Of a stretch of 64,000 bases of DNA, positions 1 through 11,248 are shown piece after piece. The notes beneath the pieces were generated by a model. The model made no database searches. It was not told the DNA's origin and worked only from the letters and a program-made list of their open reading frames with translations. Source of the stretch: Odiellus spinosus (Eukaryota; Arthropoda; Arachnida; Opiliones; Phalangiidae); NCBI GenBank assembly GCA_963920705.1, contig OY987236.1, positions 11,642,190 to 11,706,189 of the forward strand. Direction: 5' to 3'. Both the position numbers and the translations under genes were made by a program. Every line of letters begins with the position of its first letter. The first letter of the stretch is position 1.

Positions 1-404
1 TTAAATAGGCCTAATCCACCAGCTAAATAAAAATTAAACAAATATTAAACTGAAAATGAATTTAAGACGTACCCGGAAAATAGGCTTAGCTGGATTCATG
101 TAGATCTTAAATTTTTTTCAACCAATAGAATGTTGTTCGAAGTATCATGGAGATCTCGCCTTAACGAAGGGGTCAGCGACCAATGAACAAAGTCCTGTCG
201 TTAAGGCGAAATCTCCATGAGACTTCCAATAACATTGGATCAAAATCAATGCGAAAAAATTCTACGAATCCAGCTAAGCCTATTTTGATGGTAAGTTTTA
301 AATTTATTTCTAGTTTAATTTTTTTACTGGTGGATTACGCCTATTTAAACGATAAGGAGAGCATAAAAAAATAAACTTGGTATTAGGTTACATTCTCCCT
401 TTCA
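1..404. mobile_element. Family A foldback MITE, copy 1, cut by window edge
   Basis: Right part of the commonest element in the window. The seen hallmarks are the TTAGGCTTAGCTGGATTCAT-type arm, its inverted partner near 265-300, and the right end CATTCTCCCT at 391-400 followed by TTCA, a decayed TTAA. The left terminus lies outside the window. The two arms are nearly self-complementary, so the element could fold into one long hairpin. No coding capacity is seen. Confidence 0.8.
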
Positions 405-581
405 TGTTAATACATCTCAAAGGAACTAGAAAAAAATGAACTTTAATATTATTGGGAAAGAAACGGTAGTTATTTTAAAAGGACTGAATTGGACTAAATT
501 CGGTTGCATGAGATTTAGGTCCTAAAGCGATATATAGAATATTATGCGTTTTTACCCTGAACTCAATTTAAACAGGAGGAT

Positions 582-963
582 TTGAAGGGAAAATGCAACC
601 TAACAACAAGTGATTTTCTTATCGATTTCTTATCGTTTAAATAGGTCTAGTCCACCAGTTTAGAAAATTACAAATAAATATTAAAACTAGAAGTATTGAA
701 AACTTGCTCAGAAAATAGGCTTAGCTGGATTCATGGAGATCCTGAATCACTTCGCCTTAAAGACGGGCCTTTGATCATTGGTAGCTGAAGAAATTCAACT
801 CTAAATGAATCCAGCTAAGCCTATTTTCCGGGTAAGTTTGAAATATATTTATAGTTTAATATTTGTTTTTATTTTATTTTTTCTACTGTTGGATTAGGCC
901 TATTTAAACGACAAGGAATCAATAAAAAAAATCACTTGTTGTTAGGTTGCATTCGCCCTTTGA
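582..963. mobile_element. Family A foldback MITE, copy 2
   Basis: It starts TTGA-AGGGAAAATGCAACC and ends GGTTGCATTCGCCCT-TTGA, so the 4-bp target duplication is TTGA on both sides where other copies have TTAA. Internal inverted arms carry the conserved TAGGCTTAGCTGGATTCATG segment. It is non-coding. A TTAA-type target is known for the piggyBac and Kolobok superfamilies; which one mobilised it cannot be decided from the ends alone. Confidence 0.85.
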
Positions 964-1228
964 GGTGAAATTTGGGGATCACGTTTCATGAACCCATAAA
1001 AGAAATAGAAGCTTTATATAATGCAATAGCTACATACCCACGTACAATGTTTTTTAAATTTTTCAATACCGAAGCAACCTACGCCTAATTTGACACGAAA
1101 ATTTCATTCTAGTGGTCGTCTTTTTCAATAACAACACAATACAAAGAAAGTCAAATGAAATCTTTGATCGCTGTATTCTTGACGACGCTCAGAATTTCAT
1201 TTATTTTCTATATACGCTACAGTAATGG

Positions 1229-1568
1229 CAGAAGCCGATGAAACCCTCCTTTGAAGTCTACTACACTAATGTTCCATATAGCGCTCCTCTCTGTATGGGC
1301 AAAATTTTCAATTTTACGAGATCGGAGGGGTCCTACTTCATACCCCCCTGTCTACGGAAAATTGGAAATTCTCTCTCTCCACAAACGACAACGTTTTTTT
1401 TTTACAAACTCCAAGGCTGATAGAGATATTCGCTCGACGAACTCCTGCTCCGAAAATATCTACCGTTAGGAGGCGTACGAATCGCGCTTTTTGAAACTAA
1501 CCCATACAGAGAGGGGTAGACAAGACCCGGGAGTAATAGACTTCAAAGGAGGGTTTCATCGGCTTCTG
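1229..1568. mobile_element. Family B MITE, copy 1, with 7-bp target duplication
   Basis: The terminal inverted repeats begin CAGAAGCCGATGAAACC and end in the complement. They are flanked by exact 7-bp direct repeats GTAATGG at 1222-1228 and 1569-1575. Inverted similarity extends roughly 60-70 bp inward, with CCCATACAGAGAGG on one side. The interior is non-coding. CA...TG ends with a 7-bp duplication best fit the P superfamily (7-8 bp), with hAT (8 bp) less likely. Confidence 0.85.
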
Positions 1569-1679
1569 GTAATGGCTAAATGGAATATAGGAGTTAAAAA
1601 TGAAACTCCAGTTTTGTTTATTCGAGAAGTTTCAAACAATTATTGGAAACGTATTAAGTAATTTATTTAATTGCAAAAA

Positions 1680-1905
1680 ATATGGAATAGCTTTTGAATT
1701 AATTTTTGGAATCACAATTCCAAAAAAAAAAAAAAAAAAAAAAAAAAAAACGTATTCCAGAATTTTTCAAACCATTATTAGACACGTTTAAACACCAAAA
1801 ACGTGTCTAAAAATTGTAAAACTAATTCTCAAAAACGATTTTTGGTTTGGTGATTCCGAAAATAAATGCAAAAGCTGTTCCATTTTAACTCCCAAGTTTC
1901 TCTTC
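1680..1905. repeat. Inverted pair of family P fragments around a poly(A) tract
   Basis: The left part (1680-1721) reads GGAATAGCTTTTGAATTAAT and the right part (1846-1905) is its inverted partner, reading on the minus strand GGAACAGCTTTTGCATTTAT. Between them lies a 29-bp poly(A) run (1722-1750). The same sequence recurs at 38.35, 46.03 and 48.1 kb. Confidence 0.5.
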
Positions 1906-2466
1906 AAAAAAGTGTTAATATATTCTGAACAAGACAGCTTTTTTTAAATCTTTTAGAAATATAAATAAACACATAATATAATGTTGCAATTTTTGTTCCC
2001 ATAACACTCGCCTATTAATATCTCTACATCACTGAAAAATTCACTAAAAAATGTTAAAAATAAATGTTTAAACCGCACGAGCTCTTGTGACATTGAGCAA
2101 ATAAAAAATAAATTGTGGAAGTTATTGAATAAATACGACGGGCTTTCTCGACACATTTCTTATACGCATTCTAAGCTTATATTTCATTCAGCCAAGAATC
2201 TTGGGTATATTTATATAATATATCTAAGATAATACAACAAAATATTTCCGGAATTCTATATATTTAATGTATCGTGGCTAGATATAAACTTTATACTAAC
2301 GGTTTCTTAAGAAAAACAACATATAGAGTGCATTCCCCTAGCTTTTCAAACTATTTCGCCTTTTTTTTTTTCGGCAGAGCTTAATAAAAGTATATGAGAA
2401 AAAAATCGAAAATGTTGCTTTTGGGAGTGACAAAACATTGCTTTTTCCCCCTTCACAACTTTTTTT

Positions 2467-2945
2467 AAAGTGAGACTGCCTCAATGTGGATTATATTTTT
2501 AGTTTTATCATACTATTAAAACGTCACATGCAAAATTTGATAGCTCTGGGTTGACGCGTTCTTAAGAAACTTAAAAATGAAAATGTCAAAAATATATTTT
2601 GATATTTTTTTTTTCCGAATTAACGATAATTTTCATACGAAAGGTAAGACTTTCTGGATTAAGTATTTTTACGAAAAATACCGCGCGAAAGCGACCTTAT
2701 CACTTGTACCAGAACGCGCGAGAATCAACTGTAGGCTCTACAATAGCGAAATCACGCGACTATAGTGATGACGTAGTATTGCGGGGAATATTTATTTTAA
2801 AAATTTCGAAAATGGCGATTATAAAATATGTATTTTTTACTGTCGCCTTAATTTTTTCTATGACATATGAATATATATTTTAAATCGTTTTTTAACTCAA
2901 TTTCAATTTAAAGCTCATAAAAAATTCGTGACGGACTCACTTTGA
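2467..2945 (+). mobile_element. Family D repeat, copy 1
   Basis: Near-complete copy bounded by GTGAGACTGCCTC on the left and the complementary GACGGACTCAC on the right. It has a characteristic GC-richer core with GACCGCGCGAAAGCGAC-like and AACGCGCGAGAATCAACTGT motifs and the CRE-like TGATGACGTAG. It is non-coding. Further copies or fragments are at 6.2, 16.1, 17.6, 45.3, 59.8, 60.4 and 62.3 kb. Confidence 0.65.
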
Positions 2946-3837
2946 GACAAATCTCAACTTCTCGTCGATGAAAAGAAAAAAATTCTCTTTTCAAAGTATA
3001 TATAGAGAGCTTAATGCTTTTATATTATTTTTCTTCCAAATTTGGGTGTGAAATTTTGTTGAATTTCGAGCTTGGACATCTCTGCAATATTTATTAGTTA
3101 AAGGTAAGTTTCGTATGTTTTTAAATAGCTTCCTCTACCATCAGGAGTAAGAGCTTTAAGTAGTCTCCTCAAAACGGAAGTTACTTTTTCAGCATACTTC
3201 TGTTCAAGAGGATGGGGAAAACGGAGGCGGATAAGATAAGAAAGAAAAAAGGGTTTTCTAATGAAAAAATAATTTAAAACTACATTCTCTTTGTCACATT
3301 CGCTTATTCAAGTTTTCAAAAATTAAGTAAGTTTCAACTTTTTCAAGTAATCATACGCGACTACTATTTTGCAACGCTGCAACGAATGCAATACCTACAT
3401 CCCACCCCTAAGTGAGGTGTAGCTAAAAAGCCACAGGGGTTTTAAGATTGCCATTTTGCTATTAAGGACATATGTTTAAGGAAAAAAAGATCTTTTGATA
3501 TCCTCCGGGGTACAGAGATGATTCCCTAGGACTGCCAGCCAGTACCACCTGTTATTTCCAAACCAAGGGTTGCAAAAAGAGAGACAGGAAATGTCCAGTT
3601 AAATCTCTTTTAATCAAATTTCAATATGTCTGGCACGATTCTTAGGGAACATAAACCTATTTCACAAAAATAATCTCGAAGCTAAAGTTTAAATAAAAAA
3701 AAAATAAGTTTGAGGTTGTTTATTATAAATGGGAGATTGGAAATTCTGACATTCGGAATTTATAATATAGTACCAGAAACTATATTAGAATTCACCCTTG
3801 GAAAGTGTAACACTTTACTAATTGTGTTACAGGTTTC
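2946..3837. other. Intergenic stretch, no recognised feature
   Basis: AT-rich sequence with in-frame stops on both strands. A less AT-rich piece around 3380-3620 reads like unique DNA but has no protein or RNA signature I recognise. Confidence 0.5.
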
Positions 3838-4262
3838 CTACAAAATTTTGGAAGATAATTTCCCTGACTTTTCCAGGTTTTCCCTGACCATTTCCAAATA
3901 ATTTCCCTGACCAATTTTAATATATATATATTTTTTTTCATGAACATATTCTTACGAGCGAACTGCTGGCAATTCCCACATTTTATTTGAAATAGTTTAT
4001 TAATCGGGGTCAGGATAGTTTACTCAGAATATGAGAATCAATTTGAATCTTTAGGCAAATATTTTCAGTTTATAATAATAACGTTACAATCATAAACAGT
4101 TCCTTGACACATACCAAAATATTTATTTTCTCTGACCATTTGAACTATTTTCAAATTCCCTGACTTTTCCCTGACCTTTTGGGCCACTTTCCAAATTCCC
4201 TGACTTTTTGGGCCAATTTCCAAATTCCCCGACTTTTCCAGGTTTTCCAGGTCGTGCACGAA
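3838..4262 (+). repeat. Family G repeat with TTCCCTGAC minisatellite, copy 1
   Basis: It begins TTTCCCTGACTTTTCCAGG, has an AT-rich middle containing ACCAAAATATTTA, and ends in a degenerate tandem array of TTTTGGGCCAATTTCCAAAT and TTCCCTGAC units. The 18.9-kb copy has the same order of parts, so this is a defined element, not just a satellite run. Confidence 0.7.
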
Positions 4263-4334
4263 CCATGTGTAAGTCTACTCGTCTACCACGATAACATCAA
4301 GACCAATAACGCCTTTACTACTTTAAATTGTACC

Positions 4335-4499
4335 ACAAGTAAATCATTCTTCAAGTTTCTAAGACGACATACAGCGGTTGACAATGAAGTGAGTCCGATT
4401 TTCTCACTCCATGGTTTCACCCGAAGTATTCCGAAATTTGTACAGAAAGACAGCCAAGCCTTATATTCTTTCTAGAGTAAATCAGACTCGAAATCGCGA
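4335..4499 (+). repeat. Direct repeat, upstream member
   Basis: About 165 bp, starting near AAGTAAATCATTCTTCAAG and ending AGTAAATCAGACTCGAAATC. It is matched in the same orientation at 5081-5243, about 750 bp downstream, with scattered substitutions and small indels. Neither copy reads as a conserved protein in any one frame, so it is treated as non-coding. The intervening sequence is not similar to other parts of the window. Confidence 0.7.
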
Positions 4500-5080
4500 C
4501 TTTTGATATTATAGTATTGTTTCGGCCCGCTCGGAGTAGGATTATAGCCCCAAGCGGAGGCGTAAAAAGTTAACCTTTCCAAGGGTGGATTCTACTAATA
4601 GTTCGGTATCTTCGAAATTTTTCCCATGAGCTATTGGGTTAACAGTTGAATCTCCTTCGTGTTGTCACGTCTGTAACGGACGTCCCTTCGAAGGCGACAC
4701 TTTAGGCAGGGGCCATTAGGTATATACAACAAACAAAATAATATTCAATTCAAAAATACATAAAAACTGGAAAAATATAAGCGTGAGCGGCCTTTTGAAT
4801 TGGCATTCAAGATCCAACTCCCGAGGAGATATAGTTTAAAACTCCAAACAAAATCCCCAAAAATGCAGCTGAAAGTCATAAGTATACAAGTAAAATAGTA
4901 CAGAAGAAAGAATTTTTGTTAGGGCCTGAGGTCCTAAAAGCAACGAAAATATGTTAAATGGGCAGAGGATAGCTAAAGAAATATGATACTGTAATTTACG
5001 AAAAGATACCGGAGAGGGTCGGGATTTAAAAGGGATACTGAAACCTTAAATACATGGTTGCTTTATTAACACCCTATAGC

Positions 5081-5243
5081 GCAAGTAAATCATCATTCAA
5101 GTTTGTAAGACGACATACTGCTGGTGACAATGAAGTCCGATTTTCGCAGTCCACGCTTTCACCCTAAGTATACCGAAATTTGTACAGAAAGGCGGCCATG
5201 CCTAGTATATTCTTTCCAGAGTAAATCAGACTCGAAATCGCGA
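5081..5243 (+). repeat. Direct repeat, downstream member
   Basis: Second copy of the 4335-4499 repeat. It shares AAGACGACATAC, CGAAATTTGTACAGAAAG and AGTAAATCAGACTCGAAATC. It could be a local duplication or the two ends of an unknown element; no target duplication was seen outside the pair. Confidence 0.7.
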
Positions 5244-6163
5244 TGGCCGGGCTAGAAGCTCCTTCATTTCGCAAGAGAGAGGGGAGAGTTGTTTTCCGTT
5301 GATACATTTTCACCCCCGTAAACGTCTAGAAAGTTCGGCGCAATATTGGCACCGCCTACTTAGTTCCAATCTCAACCGCTGGAGAGGGCAATTTCTAATT
5401 CAGTATCTCGACCCTTTAGCTCTGACGATAAAACTTTCAGAACCACATACCAATCATAATAAGCCTTGTTATAAAATTGAAGCATGATTTACCTGTGTCC
5501 ATAGTTATAACCAACCATTTAGTTAACCCCAATTATTTTGAAAATTATACTTCACAAACCTTGGCCAAATAAATAGGGGTTCGTAAAGTTGAGCAAGATA
5601 TGTTTAGTTGATTTCGGTTTGCAAAGATGATTGGATGAGCTTGAAAATCCAAGCAAAGGTGCAATGGGTTGGGCTTCTCTCTGAACACCGAAGCGAAGTG
5701 GTTGGAACACTTCTACAGGCGCTCATTAAAAATATTGATAAAGTGTGAGCCATTTAAAATTTTGCCATTAAATATAATAAATTAATCTGCTTTCAAGCGG
5801 TCTTTCAACTAATTATCCCGAAAGTTTACCTTTCATGTTTTCGCACATTCTACGTCATCAAGCGAAAAAATACATATTTATATATTTTTTGAGAAAAAAT
5901 CCAAAAAAATCATAAATAATGTATTCTTAATTTATATTTGACAAATTAGAAGAGATTTTATTTAAAAAACTTCCTTGGTTTTTTAAAATATTAAGATTTC
6001 GAAGAATTTAAACAAAACTTAATGATATCGTTAATTATTAAAGCTTTCTAGTTAATGACAACCCAATTCTAAAACCTTCTTTTAAAAAATATCAAAATTT
6101 ACAAAATTAAGGAAATTAATTAATTTCCTTTATTTTGGAAATCTTAATGATATCGTTAATTAT
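5244..6163. other. Intergenic stretch, no recognised feature
   Basis: The first 250 bp are less AT-rich and include a short open frame (5299-5487) with no recognisable protein signature. The rest is AT-rich, with a short inverted AATTAATT patch near 6110-6130. Confidence 0.4.
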
Positions 6164-6590
6164 TAAAGTGAGGCTGTAACGAATTTTTCGCAAACTCCAA
6201 ATGTAAATTAAGTAGCATTTTCGGAAAGATCGTTAAAAACGATTCAAAGTATATGTCCTAGAGAAAATTATCACAACAGTAAAAATACATTTTATAATCG
6301 CCCTTTCCCTCTTGAAAATAATTGCTAGTAATCATATGGTTGCGTGGCTATTGTAGATCCTACAGCTCCTTATGGCACGTGATAAGGTCGCTTTCGCGCG
6401 TTTTTTTTCGTAAAAGTACTACCTTTCGTATTAAGTTCCAGAAATAAACTACGTCATAAATCGGAAAAAATATTACCAATACATTTTTGACATTTTCATT
6501 TTGAAGATTCTTAAGAACGCTTCTTAATAGTACGATAAAACTAAAAATATAATCCATATATTTGAAGGAAATTACTTTAAAAAAATGAAA
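6164..6590 (-). mobile_element. Family D repeat, copy 2, inverted
   Basis: Inverted relative to copy 1. It starts GTGAGGCTGTAACGAATTTT and contains TTTCGCGCG, AAGTACT and CCTTTCGTA before fading near 6590. It keeps the GC-richer core. Confidence 0.6.
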
Positions 6591-6974
6591 TAACATCGTT
6601 AATTATTAAAGTTTTCTAGTTAATGGTTAATGGGATAATGGCTCGGATAATGGGAATGCCAGTTTAACTCTGTTTTTAGAAATTAAATCTGGACTTTCTT
6701 TCCACGTGCCTTTTTCTATATTGCGAAAATCATCAAAGCGAAATAAAAATCTTGTTCAAATAAAAAACAGTCTAAAAATAAAAGTAATATCGCCTTGGCG
6801 CAGAAAAAAAAAGTGGGAAATCCTTTAGCTTCTAATAAAAGTTGGAAATTCAAGAGGCCATCTCCAATTCGAAATTATAATATAACACTTATCGTGTTTG
6901 GAAAAAAAATATCGAGAAACAAGCTTAAGGGCGCAGAAATCCAATTGCCCAAGCCCGTAACAAGAGTCACACCT

Positions 6975-7275
6975 AAGCTGCGGTCACACTAGCATCATTT
7001 AATCGATTCGAAGAGGTAAAATCAAACTGATATTCATATCGCCAGGAATCAGTTTAAGCGTCTCGCGTTCACGCATTATCTTTATAAATAAATTTATTGT
7101 AGCTTCATCTATCGGTTGTTGAAACCGAATCGGTATGAAACTGGTTCCCGAAGTAGTTTCGAGAAATCCAATCAAATCGATTCGAGAAAAGATGGTTTCC
7201 CGTTCACATGACTCTAGCAACACGTTTTGAAACGGTTTAAATCGATTCCAAGGCCAAGTATGAACGCAGATAGAG
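6975..7275 (-). mobile_element. Family C MITE, copy 1
   Basis: Its ends are imperfect inverted repeats: AGCTGCGGTCACACTAGCA at the left and, on the other strand, TCTGCGTTCATACTTGGCC at the right. The interior is rich in AATCGATT and GAAACGGTTTAAATCG motifs. The family has seven copies in the window. It is non-coding, although short frames cross it. Confidence 0.75.
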
Positions 7276-8486
7276 TTCTAAAACTTAAACTAAATATTGT
7301 GGAAATTGGTGAATAACGCGATAATATACGGGTTTTCAGAGAATGATTTGTATTTGAATATCCTGTTATTTTAAATGTGAAATTACTCTTTCAAACGTTT
7401 CAATTAATGTGTCTTTAACGACGCTAAACACGAAATGGTTAATTATAATTTAAAACATTTCGAATTAAAAGTGAACAAATTACTAAAAGAGGTCAAAATT
7501 TAACGTTTAAATTGTCTACAAATCTACTTATTCGTATAAATATTTTCATTATTATTATCACGGAAATTATAATTTAAAAAGTTTAAAAATTAATATACTA
7601 AGATGACACGTGATTAGGTAAAAATAAAAACAATAAAAACTGATTTTATTTTAAAAACTGGCTGTGGCAATTGAATAACGAACCACGGTTTGAAACTGTC
7701 TCACAGTCAATTTTTAAAAACATGAAAACAGTCGTCAACGTATTTAACCCTTCTTTGGCTTTCGAAAGATAGCTACAATGTTTTCAGAAACTATAAATCG
7801 TGAAAAAGTTGGCCCTCCTCCTTTTTCTAAAAATTTAAATTTCTCTCTAAAAAAAAATAAAAAAGGGAATTTCAAATCCTCTTTCCGAGAAAACAGGTAG
7901 AATATTTTTCAGCGAAATTTTGAATAGGCGCTTCTATTTACCCATTTATTTATCCTTAAATAGATTAAAAAATAAGTTATTATAGACGTTAGTACAAGTT
8001 GCGTGTTTATCCTATCAAATTTATCGAGAAAAAATTCAAATTAAATATTCAAAGAGGATTGAACATCTCAATTTTATGAATGAACTCCCATCAGGATTTA
8101 GATATATATCAAAAAAAAGCTTGGTTATACAATAGCCTAGCTAGAAAGTGTTAAGTTACATACAAAGGGTACTGCACGGAAAAAAAATAAGTAAAATCTG
8201 GGAAGAAAGGATAGAGAAGAAAAGAATTTTTTTTTGGAGAAAAAAATAACATCAGAATGAGACCCTGACCTCAATCAGTATACAAAGAAGGCACGGGCTA
8301 TATTGTCACTAAGGGCTCGAGTTTCCAAAAAAAAATGCTTGAAGTCTGACATAGGAGGGTATATTTGAGGATAAAGATGAAACTTCGAAATTGTTTCAAG
8401 AAAATATATTTCGATTTCTTATCGAGGGTTTGTGCACTTCAGAATGATAGAGTTGAAATTCTTATACTCAATTGAAATCTTAGAAC
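7276..8486. other. Intergenic stretch, no recognised feature
   Basis: AT-rich sequence without an open frame of interest, a recognisable repeat or a clear inverted repeat. Confidence 0.5.
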
Positions 8487-9018
8487 TAGAGCTCGGAATT
8501 CGTATAATTTTTATTAATTGGATAAAATCTACTAAATTCTGTTGTATATTATCTGTTTGATTAAAAATAGTCAATTTTTCATTCGAGTTAACTCATTCGA
8601 AGATAAAGTAAAAAACATAATCCATATCCGTTTTTATCCGAAAATGGCCGTATCTTAGAATATTATCCGCGTTATACGTTCGGATAAAAAAAATTAAAAA
8701 TTTATTTTCGTGAAAAATAATGAATAAAAATATGATTTAAAATCTTAGTTTCGTAGTTTTATTTGTATCCTTCAAATTAAATGTCAATTTGAAATATTGT
8801 ACTTATATTTTAGACTAATTCTGGAAACGTGAATTTTCTTATCCATCTTTATACGTTTGAATACGATTAATTTGTTCGTAGATAAAGCGCCAAACGCTTA
8901 TCTTCTGGTAAACCTTATACATTTAACAATTTTTTAGTTACGAAACAATTTATCGGAAAATAAAATATCTAAAATATACGAATAACAGAAGATAATGGAT
9001 AAACGATTCCGAGCTCTA
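8487..9018 (+). mobile_element. Family E MITE, copy 1, TA-flanked
   Basis: Apparently full copy with termini TAGAGCTCGGAATTCG and CGATTCCGAGCTCTA. The flanking TA fits a TA target as in Tc1/mariner. Internally it carries palindrome-like pieces around TTATCCGAAAATGGC and ATACGTTCGGATAA. Other copies are at 13.6, 49.7, 50.7, 52.8 and 62.7 kb. Confidence 0.75.
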
Positions 9019-9367
9019 GATTGAACTAAAATATCCCTTCAATATGGAAAAAAGGTTTCTTTAAACACTCCAATTAACTTTAATCATAATATTAAAGATG
9101 AAGACAGAATTCTAAGGATTTTTACGAATATTATAATAATTTAACAAGCAATTTTTTCTACGCTAAAAGGAGTAGGCGTCCGCTGATTGGTTGGAACACT
9201 ATTGATTTCTAATTTAAAGGAACTCATTCCAAAAAAATAAAAACTATCCAAGAAAATAATATTCTTTCTTTTTTCTACTTTCACAAATCGATAAATAGCT
9301 CGAATTCAAGTAGACGCGTAACCAGACTCGATTCGGGTCTTGTCTAATCAGGATTGACACAGATTTT

Positions 9368-9435
9368 TCTTTACGAAATTCCCTGAAATTTTCAGGTTTT
9401 TCCTGACCATCTACCTCGTTTTCCCTGGCCAATTT
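9368..9435 (+). repeat. Family G fragment
   Basis: Short degenerate TTCCCTGA / TTTTCCCTGGCCAATTT units matching the minisatellite part of family G. Confidence 0.4.
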
Positions 9436-9754
9436 ACTGGTTTAAATCAGTAGCAATGTGAAATTTCAAGTGTAAAACAACTAATATAAATTAAAAAGAG
9501 TGATCTACCAATATTTAATAAAATTTTTTGAGCCTTTTAAAGTTGTTTGTTAGGGTAAACAAAGACCTAGATTTCTTGGAGATAAGGTTGCAATATGTTT
9601 AGCAAACCCACAATTATACGAAGGCCTTTTAAAACTGTCCTGTATTCAGTCTATTCAGTCTTATACCGTAAATCCAAATGTATCTCTAGGGGAATTAAAT
9701 TCTCAACTATATTACAAGAGTAATAGCGAATTCGTGTTTAAGGATGTTTTCTTG

Positions 9755-9796
<42 letters not shown>

Positions 9797-10533
9797 CGAT
9801 TTAGAATAGAAATTTAAACCTACTTTGCTTTTATAATTCTATATTAACAACTTAAAGGAACTTTTTATTTTTTAGACTTTTTTATTCTGTCTAATCCCAA
9901 CCCGACACTTTTTTTTTTTCGGGGTTAGCTCGGCCCCGGCTTAGACCTCGAGATTTTTATGGACCCTGTATACGAATACAACTCGGGTAAGCCGATTTCT
10001 TTGTAAAATTTTAATGAAGGTTTTAATAGAGTGTAAAACTAAAATAAAAATATAATCCTTCGAAAAATATAAAGCCTTGTAAAAAAAATGTTGATACAGC
10101 ATCATTATATTTTAACTTTGCCAAGGCGTAAAATTTCTACTCCTATTGTTTTATTATGTATGCCTTTACAGCGCATTTTTTCCGTGAAGGAGAGAAAGCC
10201 TTCTATATGTAAGAGCTGGAAACGCAAATTGATTATGAATGCGAGATTAATTTGAACCAGCTTAGCTATAGCATAGAATCGAAGCTTAATTACCAAGGAA
10301 AAGCATTAACAAGTAACAAAACAGGTTCTATATGGAATATTTTACCCTTTCCAAGATGGATTAGTGAGGTTTAATCCCTAAAATTTATGAATAAGTAGGT
10401 ATCAAAACCATATTGGGTACATGACCTTTCTTGACTATTATTTTGGCGGGGTTTTTTCAGTCTATATACAGTTGGATATTACAAGCACTACAATAGAGAT
10501 TCATTGTCCAAAAATGAATTTTTACCTTACTTA
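9436..10533. other. Intergenic stretch with a 34-bp poly(T) run
   Basis: AT-rich, with an uninterrupted poly(T) at 9760-9793. No gene, RNA or repeat family recognised. Confidence 0.5.
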
Positions 10534-11248
10534 TTAAAGGGAGAATACAACCTATCGAATACTTATCGTTTAAATAGGCCTAATCCAACAGTAAAATAAT
10601 ACTAGCAAATATTAAACTAGAAATAAATTTAAAACTTACCATCAAAATTGGCTTAGCTGGATTTATGGAGGTCATCTGAACTCCCCATATAACGACTAGC
10701 GACCAATGACATTGATCATAAGCCGATGAAACCCTCCTTTGAAGTCTACTACCCCAATGTTCCATATAGCGCTCCTCTCTGTATGGGTAATATTCCCAAT
10801 TTTACGAATTAGAAGGGGCCCTACTTCATCCCCCCTGTCTACGGAAAATTGGAAATTCTCTCTCTCCACAAACGACGACGTTTTTGGACGAACTCCAAGG
10901 CTTCTAGAGATATTCGCTCGACGAACTCCGCCTCCGAAAACATCTACCGTTAGGAGGCGTACTAATCGCGCCTTTTGAGAATAACCCATACAGAGAGTGG
11001 TAGACAAGACCAGGGAGTAATAGACTTCAAAGGAGGGTTTCATCGGCTTCTTCATTGATCGATGGCTCTTATATGGGGAATGCATTATATTCATGATCAA
11101 TGTCAAATCAGGATATCTCCATGAATCTGTTTTAAATTTATTTCTAGTTCAATATATGTATGTAGCTTTTGTTTACTGTTGGATTAGGTCTATTTAACCG
11201 ATAAGCAATAGATAAAAAAATACTTGTTAGGTTGCATTCTCCCTTTAA
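10534..11248. mobile_element. Family A foldback MITE, copy 3, split by family B
   Basis: TTAA-AGGGAGAATACAACC at the left, GGTTGCATTCTCCCT-TTAA at the right. The interior is interrupted by a complete family B element (10717-11052). Removing it restores a normal-length family A copy, so B inserted after A. Confidence 0.85.
10717..11052. mobile_element. Family B MITE, copy 2, nested in family A
   Basis: Termini CATAAGCCGATGAAACCC and the complement of AAGAAGCCGATGAAACCC, flanked by exact 7-bp duplications CATTGAT at 10710-10716 and 11053-11059. Same interior as the 1.2-kb copy. Confidence 0.85.

Noticed and set aside
9760-9793. Poly(T)/poly(A) runs (also 1722-1750, 31437-31461, 39046-39075, 47661-47680) as retroposon tails
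   Set aside because: No LINE or SINE body or target duplication could be recognised next to them; simple slippage in AT-rich DNA suffices.
10696-11106. 136-codon frame on the minus strand
   Set aside because: Lies within families A and B; similar frames occur over the same part of family B at 1.2 and 36.7 kb. No protein signature.
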